Shown: positions 22,985 to 35,742, counted from the stretch's first letter. The stretch is 64,000 nt of DNA from Catonia carolina (GCA_035578175.1 JAQMRL010000003.1:89196469-89260468), one strand, 5' to 3'. Notes: generated by a model not told the origin, from the sequence alone. A program made the numbers and translations.

Positions 22985-23290
22985 GTCAAGCTTTGAAACG
23001 TTCTTCTTCGTCTTATGGTCCCTCTCCGACCGGAGTTTGGCAATCATTGTGGCTATTCGGGCCTTGTACACTGCAGTTCTGAACAGCTTAGCTGAGGTAC
23101 AATGGAACCAGTCGGGAAGATTCTTCAACTAAAAAGTTCTTAGCTAAATTATCAAGCGAAGCATTTCATATCATGGTCCACGCATAATGTGACCCAAATA
23201 TTCCATTTTCTTTTTTTGGATGTTCTAAAGAACCTCCTTTTCTGTTCCCATTCTGTACAAGACTGTCTCGTTTGGTACTTTATCCGTCTA
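22985..23290 (-). pseudogene. LINE ORF2 C-terminus fragment (- strand)
   Basis: The - strand reads KKMEYLGHIMRGP, then LPDWFHCTSAKLFRTAV and YKARIATMIAKLRSERD, interrupted by stops. It is the same LINE tail as at 20135-20330, in opposite orientation, but reaching further upstream. Confidence 0.7.
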
Positions 23291-23294
23291 ATGT

Positions 23295-26200
23295 ACGTTT
23301 AGCTAGCGCCTGTACAACCAAAGCTCAAACGCATCAAACTGAAACCTTGTTTAGCTTAATTCAAATTTTTCTTGTTTTAACAAAATTTGATTGTTGTAGC
23401 GTGATCGTGAGACAGAGAATAACATTGGTAGACAGATCCGTGTTAAATTTTATAGAATGCAGATTAATCACAATTAGTACGTATTAAGGAATACCAGTGA
23501 GAAAGGGTGGGGTTTAGAGAGAGAAAAGAATATGGCAAAGTTATAATTTTATGTAAAAGAAAGGTGAACTATGAACATTAATCATGACGTAGGAGTAATT
23601 AAGGAACAATATTCATCAAAGTCGCAGAGAAGTTGAAACAACTCTTTCGATAAGTTAGTTACAACCCGTTTCAGGTTATACGGAAGTATGTCTTTACTAA
23701 TTTGTTAAATTGTAATAATTTTGCTCTTAGAATGTATTAGATAATTGTGTGTTGCTCGTTGTATTACAACAGTATTTAAATTATACGATTAGAACTTCTA
23801 TCTCGATTCTTGCATAAAAGGCTTTAGATGAACAATAAAGTGGTGAAAATGTTTGTCGTTCTTGCATGCGGGCCCTCAGTAAACACGTGCGTGCAATGAA
23901 TTAGTAATGTCTATGGGGTAAAGTTTAGTCGAGTTACCAGTCGAAACGAGAAGTTTAAAGTTAACGCATATTGAGGCATTCAAATTAGGATAATGTTTTA
24001 ATTGTGTAAATATTCAATTCTATTTTTGTAACTCATTTTAACCTTTAAAATAATATGGTTTTTGCATATTTCAAAGTCGCTTCTATTTAACAAGCACGCT
24101 TTTTCACACTTCACATACTCAGCACCTCTAATTTTTCCCTTTTTGCATTAATTCTGAAACGTATATTTTGTATTAATTTCAGTGAGCATACCAGCTTTAG
24201 GGAGGTACTTTTATAATTTTCTTTCAACATTAATTTATTCTATTTACAAAGTACAAAGGTTGTTCATAAAAAAACGAGTGAAATTAATTATTGTAGAACA
24301 AATTAATTAAAATCAATATATTAAACGACAATATTTTGTTAACGACTATTTTTGAACATAGTCTCAAGCAATATTTAGATACTTGTTCTACCCTTCTGTG
24401 GGTTTTCTGATTGCTGCAGCGTTAATATCTTTACATTTGTATTTGAATCATTTTTGTATCACGTCGAACTTCTCACCATTCAAAATTTTCCCGTTTTGAT
24501 TCTGGCTTGAAATGTTTAGATAGTGAATTCACGTTTCATTACTAGGAAGTCAGTATCTATTGTGATTCCATTACACGTCTGTATAACTGAATAAAAACAT
24601 AATTATTTTAGGATAGTTTAAAGTCATGGTTTACCGTGACTGTTTTTGATACACTAAGGGGCAGAGGCAATAATGCGCAGGTATTTGGTTTGGATACATC
24701 ACATTTTGTTAGGCAGGTCTAGTTGAATCAAAGATTTCACAGTCGTAATTATAAAGAATGCAATATAAATTTTTATGTTTATAATTTTTAATGAATCGGT
24801 AAACGTAAGCGTCAACTAGATAAGGCATTAATATCCCGACTGTTTGCGGTGTTTTTTTAACAACTTTTTTTTAGGTCAATAGATTTTTTTGTCAGTCTGG
24901 GGTAACAAAGGGTCGTATATAAATACGGAGGGACGTAGTTTTTGGCGTTGCACAAATTTTACGTGAGCTGTTTTATTTGAATTAATTTTAAATTTCCAGT
25001 TTTAAACCAACGTTGTATGTTGTTTAAATGATAATTAAGGTTAAAAGTAATTGATAGACAATTTTTTGTCAAAGCTAATGTGTTAGTACATCAACAGAAA
25101 GCTAATATTGTACAAGAGTCAGTCGGAATATTAAATGTGTAAATATTGAAATAAAACGGGTGCAAGTCTTGACCCCTGAAGCACGCTACTAAGGATAATC
25201 ATACAGACAGATTGGACGGATCCTTCTGTAACCGCAAAGAAACAACCTAAAAATTAGACTGAATAATTATTTATAGCTATAAAATCTTTTTATAATTTGA
25301 ACTCATCGTCAGGTGATATGGATGACTAATCAGTAAACTGAGGGAAAGTTTATGGAGCTAAGATGCTTACTGGCACAATTCAAGTTCTTCGATTTTAATA
25401 AAAACAACCGAGGTGATAGTCTGAAGTAATATAAAATAATCTGTTTCTCATACTTTGTATTTCCCAATTCTATCGTTAAAGTTTTTAAATATGCTTGATT
25501 TAATTTCATGTTCTGTCAATTCTTTGAATATATTTAATGGTTATTCTCTCCAGTTATATACATGATACGCTTCAAAATGTAATTGAATGCACTAGCCTAA
25601 TGCCTAACATTTTTTTATTTAATCCTAATCGAATTGGTCATTTCCCAAAGTATGTTTGCATTTTTGAACTACGCTAATGCGGTAAATATATAATATAAGG
25701 TCGACCTTTATATCTGTACAAATATTAACTTACTTATTCAAGTAAGAGAGCAACTCCCGGTCACGCATACGAAAACGCCTTTACTTCAAGTTCCTTATAC
25801 TTAACAATCTTGATTTTCGAACTAGGGTAAGCCTATTCATATCTCAAGGGGGTACTTAAGGACAGCCTATGGATACGCGACTTGAAAATGTTATTTCCTC
25901 TCCTAAAATGTAATGTAAGTCCTGCAGACAAAAATTTGTTTTCATTTTTATGATTTCATTTTCAAAATTGCACAGAAATGGACGTATTCTTATAAGCTTA
26001 TTGAATCACAAACTATTTCGTTTCTATTGTTATTTTATCAGTTGGTAATAAAAAGAACTCTAGATGTTTAAACTGATTATTCTACTCGTATTTTATTGGT
26101 TTCTTTATTTAAAAAATTATTAATATTCTGTAGAAATTCGTTAAAATTTGTTGTAAGATGTTAAACCCTCATACACAACGAACTTGTTCATGTTATCAAT

Positions 26201-26820
26201 ATTAACGATATTCTTCTTCTCTATTCCTTAATATCTAATTTAATACTATTGATATCAGTGGGAAAATATTGATTTCTTTCATTTCCTTTGAGTCGTATAA
26301 TTATAATTGTTAAAATATTAAGATAGTACGAACAAGTTATTTGGTAAATTTACCAATAAGATTGCCATTTGTTTTAATCCAATCTACTACTAAGTTCAAA
26401 ATTTGTCTATAACCAATATGTCTCGTATTAATTCAAATCTATATTACAACCAAAATATCAACATTTATATACAAACTTTTTGGCACTAAGTTATTATAAT
26501 ATGATCAGAGTTATATAAATATTAAAGTATAGTTAGCATAGTAGTTAAAAAATATATTATAGTTATACAAAATACTCTGTGCCAAAAAACTTCGAAAAAA
26601 GTTGTCAAAACAGTCTTATAAACAAAGACATGGCTGAATCTGGTATAATTTCATTATTGATGTGCTCGTACGTGCAGCTAAATAGAAAGGATTCCGTGAA
26701 TTTTTATTAGCAATATTTACGAAATTTATTTAATTATTAATTAATCTTATTCCGGGATCCATAAGTTCCTATGTGCTGTTAGGAAATTATATATAAGTAA
26801 ATTCATACTCTTTGACCCAT
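23295..26820. other. AT-rich intron
   Basis: No gene seen. The - strand of 24240-24520 faintly recalls the C-terminus and end of a Tc1/mariner element (it ends at GGTTGTTCATAAA), but the match is too weak to call. Confidence 0.5.
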
Positions 26821-26823
26821 ACT

Positions 26824-27300
26824 CACTTTTGCAGCAGAAACATGGACAAGTGTAGGGAAGACAGAGAGTAAAATTCAGCCAGTTGTCATGAAACACAATA
26901 GGAAGTACAATAAGTGATAAAAATGAGAAATGATGTAATTAGAGAAAAATTGGGGATAGACGGCCATGACAAAGTAAGTTGGATTACGATGATTTCGTCA
27001 TGTCAGTCGGATGGACGGACGGAATATTGCCTAAAAAGATGCTGTACTTGTAACTGGAGGGAAAAATACCATTTTCTAAAATGGATGGGTTCAGTTATGT
27101 ATGAATTGAGAAAAACATGCGAACACAGTAAAGAGAATTAAGGTATTCGAAATACGGCCGTACCAAACTCCTGAGATATCTAAAGAGTAGTAGGAAATCA
27201 TCTGAAGAATTATTTATTAATGAGCTGCCAACAGGACAAAATAAAACTGAAACAATATTACTTGAGTAGGAACATCGTAAGGAATTTTACACCGGCAGGT
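26824..27300 (+). pseudogene. LINE reverse transcriptase C-terminus, decayed
   Basis: The + strand begins AETWTSVGKTESKIQPV, then RNDVIREKLGIDG, then (after a frame change) GWTDGILPKKMLYL and LEGKIPFSKMDG. These are recognisable as the AETWTL-type end of a non-LTR RT with stops and frameshifts. No ends or target duplication identified. Confidence 0.65.
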
Positions 27301-27689
27301 CAACATTCAAGGAATAGTTGACAGAAAATAGGGCCTAGATAGAACGAGGATCCACTAGCTCGCGAACCGAAGAAAGTCATTTTGTGTCACCTTCGTCGAA
27401 CAAGTGGCAATAGATAAAGTTACTTTCTTGATGATGAAAGCTTAATATCTGCACCGGATAACAAAAAGAAAATTACATGACAATTAGAAAAAAACGATTT
27501 GGTTTATTTTTTGTTTTAAATCGTCTATGTAATTTTAATAGAAAATTTGATTGTTGTTATGAGTCATCATTTAAAATTAAAAAAATACCTGGTGTTGAAC
27601 ATTCATATGACTTTGTCTCACAGATTTATAAAAAATACCAATTTTTATAAACGAATTATTTAGGCTCTGTGAGTAAGGCAAATCAAGGA

Positions 27690-27970
27690 GAGTGTGATGG
27701 GCGTGTGACGTCAACGGCTCAGATAATATCTGGCCATTCAGAGTCTAGTATTTTCGGCCAATGAGAAAACCCACATTTTAACCAATCAAATGTCTTCATT
27801 GTGTCATTTTGATTGGTTAAAATTATCTAATCAGAGATGTTATATTACTGTGCTACGTCAGACCGATATCAACCTATCAAATAGTGTCTTTCGGCGTTAC
27901 GTCATTCGTAAGGATGCTGCTTTCTGATCGGTTTGTACTCTTAGTGGGCGTCACGTCAAGTGAGATTTTG
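27690..27970. promoter_or_regulatory. CRE- and CCAAT-box-rich patch in the intron
   Basis: Within 260 bp there are four ACGTCA half-CREs (27708-27713 within a full TGACGTCA at 27706-27713; 27855-27860; 27899-27904; 27953-27958) and three CCAAT/ATTGG boxes (27758-27762, 27782-27786, 27812-27816). Two of the CCAAT boxes lie in a 16-bp inverted repeat (ATTTTAACCAATCAAA at 27775-27790 and its complement at 27808-27823). This density is unusual for the AT-rich surroundings. It could be an intronic enhancer or alternative promoter, or the regulatory part of an unrecognised transposon. No start site is assigned. Confidence 0.4.
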
Positions 27971-28472
27971 ACATAAGGTTTACCCAATGTCAAAGTCTAG
28001 TTAACGGCAAAGCAGAACATAATATGTGAGTACCTTCTACTCAAGATTTATAATTTCCAGGTTGGTATCACATACCAAATTCGTAATAAAACCCCATTAT
28101 AGAGAATTTTCGGGTACTGAACGAAATTGAAATGGTTTTCTGTTACTGCAGAATATTTACACGGGTTATTTTAAATCACGAATGTTCATTCAAAACCAAG
28201 AAATAGCTAAAAAGAAACATGAGAGTGAGTATTTTTTCCGTGTTGTTTGATTTTAGAATGGAAATTTTTGGCCAGTAATGTATCATACTTTTAGGGAATG
28301 AGTTATTTTATTCGTGCAAACACATACCAATCTATAATAGCATGTTTGTTCTATGGTTTAGTGAACTTGAAAACATGTATATCGGTGAAAATTTGATTTA
28401 AAAAAATTGTCATAAAACATAACATTGTTACCTATATTTTATGTAGAGGAAGAGAAAGTCATAATGACGAAA

Positions 28473-29433
28473 TACAGGGTGACTGTGAAGTCGTGTACCC
28501 GAATGTTTCTGCTCTACAGCAATGACAGACAAAGTCGCGAAAGATATTCTGAGAAGGGAAATTTATTGTGTGACAGTACTGTACATAGTAGCATTGCTAG
28601 ATCACGCCATCAGCCAAAGGAGGGCGTTACACGAAACAGTTTGTCCAAGCTACCAACTTGTTTACGCAGGAAGAATGTGTCTTAATTGTTGTGAGTTAAT
28701 TGCCAATCAAAATCGTATTCGAAGTGTGAAGAAGAGTTTCCAAATGCTTTTCCTGATGCTAATGTGCCAAACAAATCCACTATATCTCGTTTATTTTGTC
28801 GTTTTTGCGGTTCAGGATGAGTGGATGACCGTAAACGTACAGGCCGTCCAAGTGTTTTAACAGATGATCACTCTGCAGAAGATAAACGAAAAATTTCCTC
28901 ATTCTCCGAAAAAGTCTCTTCGGAAACTTGCTAGCCAGACTGGGCTGTCTTATGAAAGTGTTTGTAAGGCTACTAAAGTGCTGAAATTACATCCGTATCG
29001 GATAAGTAGTGTGTCTTATCAGCTTTAAGAACCAGACAAGGAAAAGCGAATGCAATACTGTCGTTGGTTCAGACGTTTCATTAGCAATGACGTATCTGTT
29101 TTAAACAAAGTTTTTTCAGCGAGGAAGCTTGGTTTCATCTAAGCGAATATGTCAGCAGTCAAAATTCCAGAATATGGTCTCCAAACAAACCACATGCGTT
29201 CCACGAACAGCTATTACACGCGCAAAAAATTGGAATGTTGTGTGGTGTATCTCGTCGGATAATTGTCAGGCCTATCTTTGTTTGGAGACCATAACAGCTG
29301 AACGGTATCAACAAATAATTTGTGAATACAAAAATAATCATGTTATTTTGTAATTTAATGACTTAAAAAAATAAAATGGTACTCTAAAAACAATTTTTTG
29401 TAGTTTGGATCGCGACTTTACAGTCATTCTGTA
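28473..29433 (+). mobile_element. Tc1/mariner-superfamily element, complete ends, dead transposase
   Basis: A 961-bp element with 21-bp terminal inverted repeats matching at 18 of 21 positions (TACAGGGTGACTGTGAAGTC at the left; TACAGAATGACTGTAAAGTC read inward from the right), including a TA at each outer end as expected for TA target sites. Between them lies a broken transposase on the same strand. Confidence 0.88.
28645..29340 (+). pseudogene. Degenerate Tc1/mariner transposase
   Basis: In changing frames the + strand reads LFTQEECVLIVVS, FPDANVPNKSTISRLFCRF, RKRTGRPSVLTDDH, FPHSPKKSLRKLASQTG, VCKATKVLKLHPYRIS, EPDKEKRMQYCRWFRRF and EEAWFHLSEYVSSQNSRIW. These are the helix-turn-helix and first catalytic block of a transposase type common in insects. 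In the first catalytic motif the expected SDEAWFHL reads SEEAWFHL, an Asp-to-Glu change. The rest of the catalytic domain is mostly deleted before the right TIR (only PIFVW and AERYQQII remain). At least two frameshifts and several stops make it non-functional. Confidence 0.85.
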
Positions 29434-29464
29434 TATCAAAATAAATTACATTAGACCTTTATTT

Positions 29465-29535
29465 AAGTCTTATCCGGGAATCAAACCTGGTACCTTTATT
29501 GTTATGCTGTATACTACTACACCACAATGAGTTTC
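29465..29535 (-). repeat. tRNA-derived SINE fragment
   Basis: The - strand carries AGGTTTGATTCCCGG, a B-box-like motif, and an A-box-like GTAGTAGTATACAGC. Short and diverged; grouped loosely with SINE-C. Confidence 0.45.
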
Positions 29536-30065
29536 TTTAAATTTAAATGATTTGTATAAAATAAAACAATTTAAATTTCGTATAATAAAAATGAGAATGA
29601 CACTAATACAAAAATTGTAGCCTATTACTCATAACTCTAAATAGTCTAGGTTAAATCCCATGTCATTTGAAGAAAAGCTTGATCAATGCTTTCTGAATAA
29701 TTTAAATCTCTATGTAAATAAGATGATCATGTTTCCTTTTTTGATGAATTGCGCAGAGAAAAAGGAAATTTTGATGAAACGAATATAATATATATGTATA
29801 TCGAATGGAAGAGCGCCAGTTTCATTTGCATCTAAGCAATTCTTCATCCGAATAACACAAGTCCCAGATTTTATCCAATACCGAGCATGAGAATAGGAAA
29901 TCTTCAAATAATATATCATACTTTTATTTTCAATTCTAAAATAACTTGCTGTTTTATTATTTTTACTCAACTTTTGTCGTGATATTTCTTCATTCTGAAT
30001 TATATTATAGACTAAATCTCTTGTGTTAATTAATAAGAAAGAAACATTTAATTTCTGCTTTAATT

Positions 30066-31140
30066 TTTCTATTTTTACTTTCTCTTGCCCATATGAATAT
30101 GTAGGAACGAAAGTATTGTTTTCATGTCATTTTTTTTAAATTGAGTTTTCACCGGATCTACACGTTTTCAGACCCCTGAACCCAAAAACATGTTTTTAGC
30201 GATTTTTCTGTGTGTGTGTGTGTCTGTGAACAAAATATCTCAAGAACAGAACATCGCACGAACTTGAAACTTGAAACTTAAGTTCGAAATCACTAGAGGT
30301 CTTGGGTTCGAATCCTATTCAGGCACGGCATATTTTCATACGTTACCAAAAATCATTTCACCCTTCACCGTCTGCAGTAATTCCAGAACAGTCAGACGTT
30401 AAACCAAAAAAAAAAAAAAAACAAAATTAGAGGACCCAACACGAACATTTTCATAAAAATCGGTCAACCGAAAGTATTAGTTTATTTGTGTAATTTTTAA
30501 CTTTTTGCGATTTTATCAAAAATATCTCTTACGAATTTTTTAAAAATCGCTTCATTTACTAAATTTTTCATTCTCCACAAGATAAGGTAGGCGCCATTTA
30601 TGTTGAAATTCTTGGTGAGGCTGTTTTCTCGTAAACAAATTGTTTTTTGAAGATTGCAACTGTAATATGCATTTAGCGCAAAAATGTACCTAGTAAAATT
30701 TGTAGAGAATTTAAAATTCTACAACTTTTATTCTAAACATTTTTTTGTATAACGCTTACTTTAACGGTAATTAGCGATTTTCTGTTTTTTTCTCATGATC
30801 GTGTAAAAAATCGATTTTTTAAAAAAATTTCAGCCTAATTATTTATTTTACGTCAAAAAAGTATAATCAAATTTATAGAAAATTAAAAGATCTGCAATTT
30901 TATATAGAGAACTTTTCTCTACAGAGCCTAGTTAAGCGTGAAAAAATGATTTTCCGTATTTTCAAGCCAAACTGGGGTTGATTTTCATTTTGCGTCTTTC
31001 ACTCATGATGAAAATCAGGTTACGTTTATTGAGGTTAGTTTTTTGTTTATTTCTAATGTTTTATTAGTAAAGTTAGGTTATATTGTTCATTATTTACATT
31101 GGCAAGAGAAAATAGTGTGAGTGTTTCACACCAGATTTTT
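30066..31140 (+). mobile_element. R1 element, copy a (Helentron/DINE-1-like), with nested SINE
   Basis: Starts TTTTTACTTTCTCTTGCC and ends GGCAAGAGAAAATAGTGTGAG..CAGATTTTT, so it has 12-bp subterminal inverted repeats (CTTTCTCTTGCC and GGCAAGAGAAAR). Inside are a short (GT)n run at 30210-30224 and two diverged about 160-bp subrepeats around a TCTACAACTTTTATT core. A 3' stem-loop follows, with stem GTGTGA 31115-31120 and TCACAC 31126-31131. No open frame. Copies b to e share the order of parts. The element class is inferred from architecture only. Confidence 0.75.
30297..30425 (+). repeat. SINE-A, 5'-truncated, inserted in R1a
   Basis: Begins inside the tRNA-like part (TCTTGGGTTCGAATCC, B box) and ends CGTTAAACC plus a run of about 16 A. 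R1 sequence is interrupted exactly here (ACTAGAGG on the left, ATTAGAGG on the right), giving an imperfect 8-bp target duplication. Confidence 0.85.
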
Positions 31141-31589
31141 ATTTTTATTTAGTTAATTAAAAATTTGAAATCATTCTCACAAATTCCTCAATCTTACATA
31201 ACATTTCTGAAAACGAAAACCTACTGATACAAAACCTCTACATGCCTCATTTACCCGGTAATCCCTAACGCACGGTTCATATAAGATGGAGTAGGGACAT
31301 CTTGTAAAATAATAAAAAATCACCCGTGGGAGTCCTAATGTTTGACTGAATACTATTCTATCTAAAGTCATTCTTGTCATACTTTTGCCTAACATCGCAG
31401 AAAGCAATCATCAAATGTATTTTTTTTATGTAGTACATTCAATTGATAATAACTTTAATAAAGTAAAAAAGGATGTATGTACGCACGTAAATCTAAACAG
31501 TTAAATATGGTGTATTTTTATTTTATTACCTAGCATTAAATATTTGTAATGCAGTAAAATATTTTCGTCCAAATTGGAAGAATTTCCAC

Positions 31590-31755
31590 TTTCGTAGCGT
31601 AGTAGTAACGCGCTAGTCTACCTATCACGTCTTTGGTTCGATTCCTGGCTAGGTTTCAGAATTTTTCTCAAGTTAAAATCCACCGTTACGTAGCCCACTG
31701 TAGCCGATTATACCGAGCTGTTGATCCTATTTTAAATAAACTATAAAACAATTTA
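31590..31755 (+). repeat. SINE-C copy
   Basis: A-box-like CGTAGCGTAGTAGTAACGCG and B box GGTTCGATTCCTGG about 40 bp apart, then a body with CCACCGTTACGTAGCC ending in TTTTAAATAAAC. tRNA-derived, not a tRNA gene. Confidence 0.7.
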
Positions 31756-33415
31756 AAATAGAAATTTGTTCATCTCTAGCGTGGTTTTTAAAATTAAAGA
31801 ACGTGTGAAAAAGGATTTAACGTAATGTAATTTATACATTAAAAGAATATTTTTGTGATTTATTTTTTATTTGTGTCGTTTGTTACATTTGATCATCTTG
31901 CAAAGATTTTATGTTCAACTGGTTTGTTGTTTTTCTTCAATAAACACACTAAAAGTTGTATATTTTTCAATAAAGTAACTTACAATCAGTCTGGCGATTG
32001 TACCTGTGAGTAAATAATGTGTAATTTTCTTAGGCACAATGCAATAATAATTTGTGTTCATTAAGACACTGTTCTAGGTGTTTCTAGATTTTTAATTAGC
32101 TGATATGATTTATATTTTAATTTACAGACTAATTGATTTTCGATTTAATAATCACTTAAATAGACCAGCTCCTAGTGGGTTAATATTACTTATAAATTAT
32201 TTTATCTTTCAAAAAATATTTACAACATTATATTACTATAATTCATACCAACCTGCGAACAGTGTTTGTTATACCATTTCATGATTATCTGTGTTACAAA
32301 TCTATTCATTACTATTCTAAAAACAAATAATACATAATATATCTGTAAATAAGTAAAGACTGGTACATTCCATTATATCTTTTTTCATTGTTGACCACAT
32401 AAAGTTACGTATAAGCATTATGGATACAGCATTAAAACCTAACATTAATAGAGGAAATAAAGTACTGCCAAAAGATTTGTGATAAATTCATTGAGGTTTG
32501 AACTGCTTTAACTTTCTGGAAATTTACTGTTTGATCCTGCTTTACACAGTAGGTTACATGTATTTTAGTAGTTTTCTAATAAAGTACGTGGCGTTTAAAT
32601 AAATATTGTGATAATAAAATACCAGCAAAGCTTGTAATATTTTCTGTGAGTTAACTACCAGTCACTCTGCTTAAAATAACACGAACAAAACTTCCCTTTA
32701 CTAAAATCTAGTAACTTCAACTTATGTAAATTTAAAACTGTTGTACAAAATGTTGATTTCTTTTTTTCTCTAAAACGCTTTTCAATTTTGTATCAAGTTT
32801 CTCGAATGTAATATCCTGTAACGGTTAGAAGTTTGTGTAAATACAAATACAATCGAACGCCATAGAAGAAAATTGCGTATTTTAGTTGTTATTACAAAAC
32901 TTACTTCAACAATGCTGTTATGCCTAAGGATTTTATATTCTAGGTCCAGTTATAACAAATTTATTTTAGTTTGGTAAATTTCAGTTTCTAAAATACACAG
33001 TACATACAGTTTACTTCATGTTATCTTTTCAACAATAAATTATTGAAACTCCTTTTTATAATTTTAAAGTCTAAAATTTTATAATACCTTATTGTAATAC
33101 ACAATTTAGATTTAAACCCCCGCATACTTCATTTCTTCATTTATATTTTATTTTATATACTGATTTTATAATGTTGTATACTGAAAAATTTCGGAGATGC
33201 CTAAATAATTAATTTGAATTTGAAGCTTCTATAGACTCTTAAAATTTTCTTTAGGTAACTAAAATTCGATTTTGCGAACTTCCTAGATGTAGAACACCCA
33301 CAGTAAACTTATTCAATGAGCACAATATGTTTTCTGATTTTCTTAAAATAAATTGATAAACTTTGCCAAATTAAGCTTCAGACAGATAAAAGTTAGTTTT
33401 AAAATAAATCTGTGT
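31756..33415. other. AT-rich intron, no feature recognised
   Basis: No coding potential or repeat boundary found. Confidence 0.6.
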
Positions 33416-33417
33416 TG

Positions 33418-33835
33418 ATCACAGTCAAGTCATCAGCTGAAAGTCTCGTTTGAACCTCTAGAGGCTTTACTAAAAAAAACGAGAGCGAGATGGTTCACCT
33501 TACCTTCCTCACTGAGAGTAAAATTATGCTTATCAGCATGATACGCTCTCTGTAAAGCACATAATTTACCACCTTGTAAATTACAGCTTCACTTCATTCA
33601 CTGCATGGTCTGGTGTAAGGAAATTTATTTTTTTCAAAGGAGATAACTCTAATTAATGTCTTTTACACCTCTACCTCTTCTGTTCTTAAATGCTTTAGTC
33701 ATATTTTTATAATTGGTTGACCATGTGACAAAAAACAAAACTATTTTTTGTAATCCTGGAACTAGCAGATCAAGTGCAAAATATTAAACACTCCACCTGC
33801 ATACTGTAGACAATAAAAAACCCTAACCACTTTTA
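33418..33835 (+). repeat. R2 interspersed repeat, copy 1
   Basis: About 420 bp, matching copies at 43232, 51207 and 63498 in the same orientation. Shared blocks in order: CAGCTGAAAG, GAACCTCTAGAGG, CCTTCCTCACTGA, CTTATCAGCATG, CTTCACTTCATTCAC, GGAGATAACTCT, GTTCTTAAATG, TTGTAATCCTGGAAC, ending near ACACTCCA. No open frame and no tRNA-like head. Class unknown. Confidence 0.8.
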
Positions 33836-34884
33836 TTTTCTTTACTTTCTGAGTTGCATAGTAGTGTTTGAAAGTAACGCCGAAGTAGTCGCTGACTAAT
33901 TAGTTGTTGACGCTATTTTAATTATAATTTAAAAAGAAATAAAAAAATATTTAAAATGTACCTTTATTAATCGCTCTTTAGACATTAAATTCTTTCCTTA
34001 TAAAAATACAAAAAAAATGCAGAAATGATTTCTAATTGTAAACTTTGTCAAATATCAGTAAGCAGTTTTTATTTGATCGAGAAACTAAACTGAATAACGT
34101 TTTTTTACAATGAAGAAGAATTGTATATGAAGCATTTATTCACAGACTTTAATCTTGACTGAATGAAGACAGAACCATAAATTTTGAAAACAGGTAATTT
34201 ATTATACAGTTTTCACGGTTGGTTTTATTAATGAAGTTTAATGGATCAAAAACATTATATAATTGTTTATTTTCATAAATAATAGCAGCCAAACCTTTTT
34301 ACTTGGAAGGAAAAACAAATTGCACATAACTTGTCTAAACGAATTTAATAAATGAACGCAGGTGAAATGTACTATTCTCTAGAAAATCAATCATTAGAAT
34401 TGTATAAAGTAATCAGAAACTGTTGGTGCAGCTACTAATAAACTTTATATTTATATTAGTATGAAGTTTAATAGGGTAAGTTAAATAACGTTTATACTAT
34501 TTAGTTTAGTTTGCGGTTTATATAACATAGTTATTTATAGTTTCTAACTGAATAGTATGTATAATTACTTCATTTTGGTTTGAATACTCTAGTTTATTAA
34601 TTATGTTTTAACAGGATACGAAAATTTCTTCGTGATGTTTGATGTGTTGTAACAAGTTATGTTTAAGGTTTGACCTGTGATCGGTACTTAGTTACAATGA
34701 AACCTACTTACGATCCATTTACTCAAATTCCGTTTTCACCAGATTTTTTACTTTTTCTTGCCCTGTATGAATATAATAGAGAAAGAAAGTATTGTTTTAA
34801 TAACGATTTTTTGAATTCGAATTTTCATCATTTATACACGTTTTCAGACCCCCTGAACCTAAAAAAACATGTTATTAGCGATTG

Positions 34885-34921
<37 letters not shown>

Positions 34922-34932
34922 CGCGTGTGTGA
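34885..34932. repeat. (GT)n(GC)n microsatellite inside R1b
   Basis: About 48 bp of strictly alternating purine-pyrimidine, GT repeats passing into GC repeats and back to GT. The same core is present in R1a (short) and R1c (48395-48437). The sequence type favours Z-DNA. Confidence 0.95.
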
Positions 34933-35549
34933 ATAAAATACCTGTAGAACGGAATAACGTACGAAGTTAAAAGTTGGAACTTAAGTTAGGTACCACTAGA
35001 GAACCGAACACGAACAATTGTTATCAAAATTGGTCAACCAGAAATAGTTGTTTATTCGTGTAATTTTTCACTCTTTTGCAATTATCTCAAAAACGGCTCA
35101 CACGGTTTTTAAAAATCGCCTTACTAAATTTTTATGCTTTACTAGACAGAGTAAGCGCCATGTTTGCTAAACTTTTTGGAGAGGCTGTGTTTTCATAGTA
35201 CAAAATGGTTTTTATTAAGATTGCGGCCTTAATATGCATTATAGTGAAAAAGGTACATAATCAAAACTGTAGAACATTTAAAAGCCTACAACTTCTATTT
35301 AAATAGTTTTTTGTACAACAGCGGCAATTAGTGATTTTCTGTTTTCTGTTTTTCATCAATATCTGCAAAAATGGCATTTTTAAGATTGCGGCCTTAGTAT
35401 TAACATTTTAGCATCAATAATTGATGATTTTCTCTATTTTGGTCATCAAAATTGGTAAAAAATTGGATCATATTAAGATTGCGGCCTTATACATTTTTAA
35501 TCTTTATAGGAAATCAAAATTATAGGAAATTAACAAACCTACAACTTTT

Positions 35550-35742
35550 TTCTATTTTTATTCATTTTATTTAACGTCGCATCAACTGCAACAGTCATTA
35601 GCGATGACGTTGGGGTGTAACTTTGTACAGGGAGGATGAAATGTTTTTTGTAACGTTTGAAAATATGCCGTGCCTGAGTGGGATTCGAACCCAGAACCGG
35701 GTGAGAGGCGAGCACGTTACAAACTACGCCAATGCGGCCGGC
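35550..35742 (-). repeat. SINE-A inserted in R1b, with 14-bp target duplication
   Basis: Flanked by AACCTACAACTTTT at 35536-35549 and 35743-35756. The - strand copy has the GCCGGCCGC head, B box GGGTTCGAATCCC and the variant tail TTGATGCGACGTTAAATAA, longer than in the 12817 and 50279 copies, so a second subfamily. Confidence 0.93.

Noticed and set aside
24240..24520. Possible Tc1/mariner 3' end (ends near GGTTGTTCATAAA)
   Set aside because: Only a few transposase-like words on the - strand, no second TIR found; too weak.
30210..30224. CRISPR-like or satellite array
   Set aside because: Only a simple GT run inside R1; no spaced direct repeats of CRISPR type anywhere, and the window is eukaryotic.
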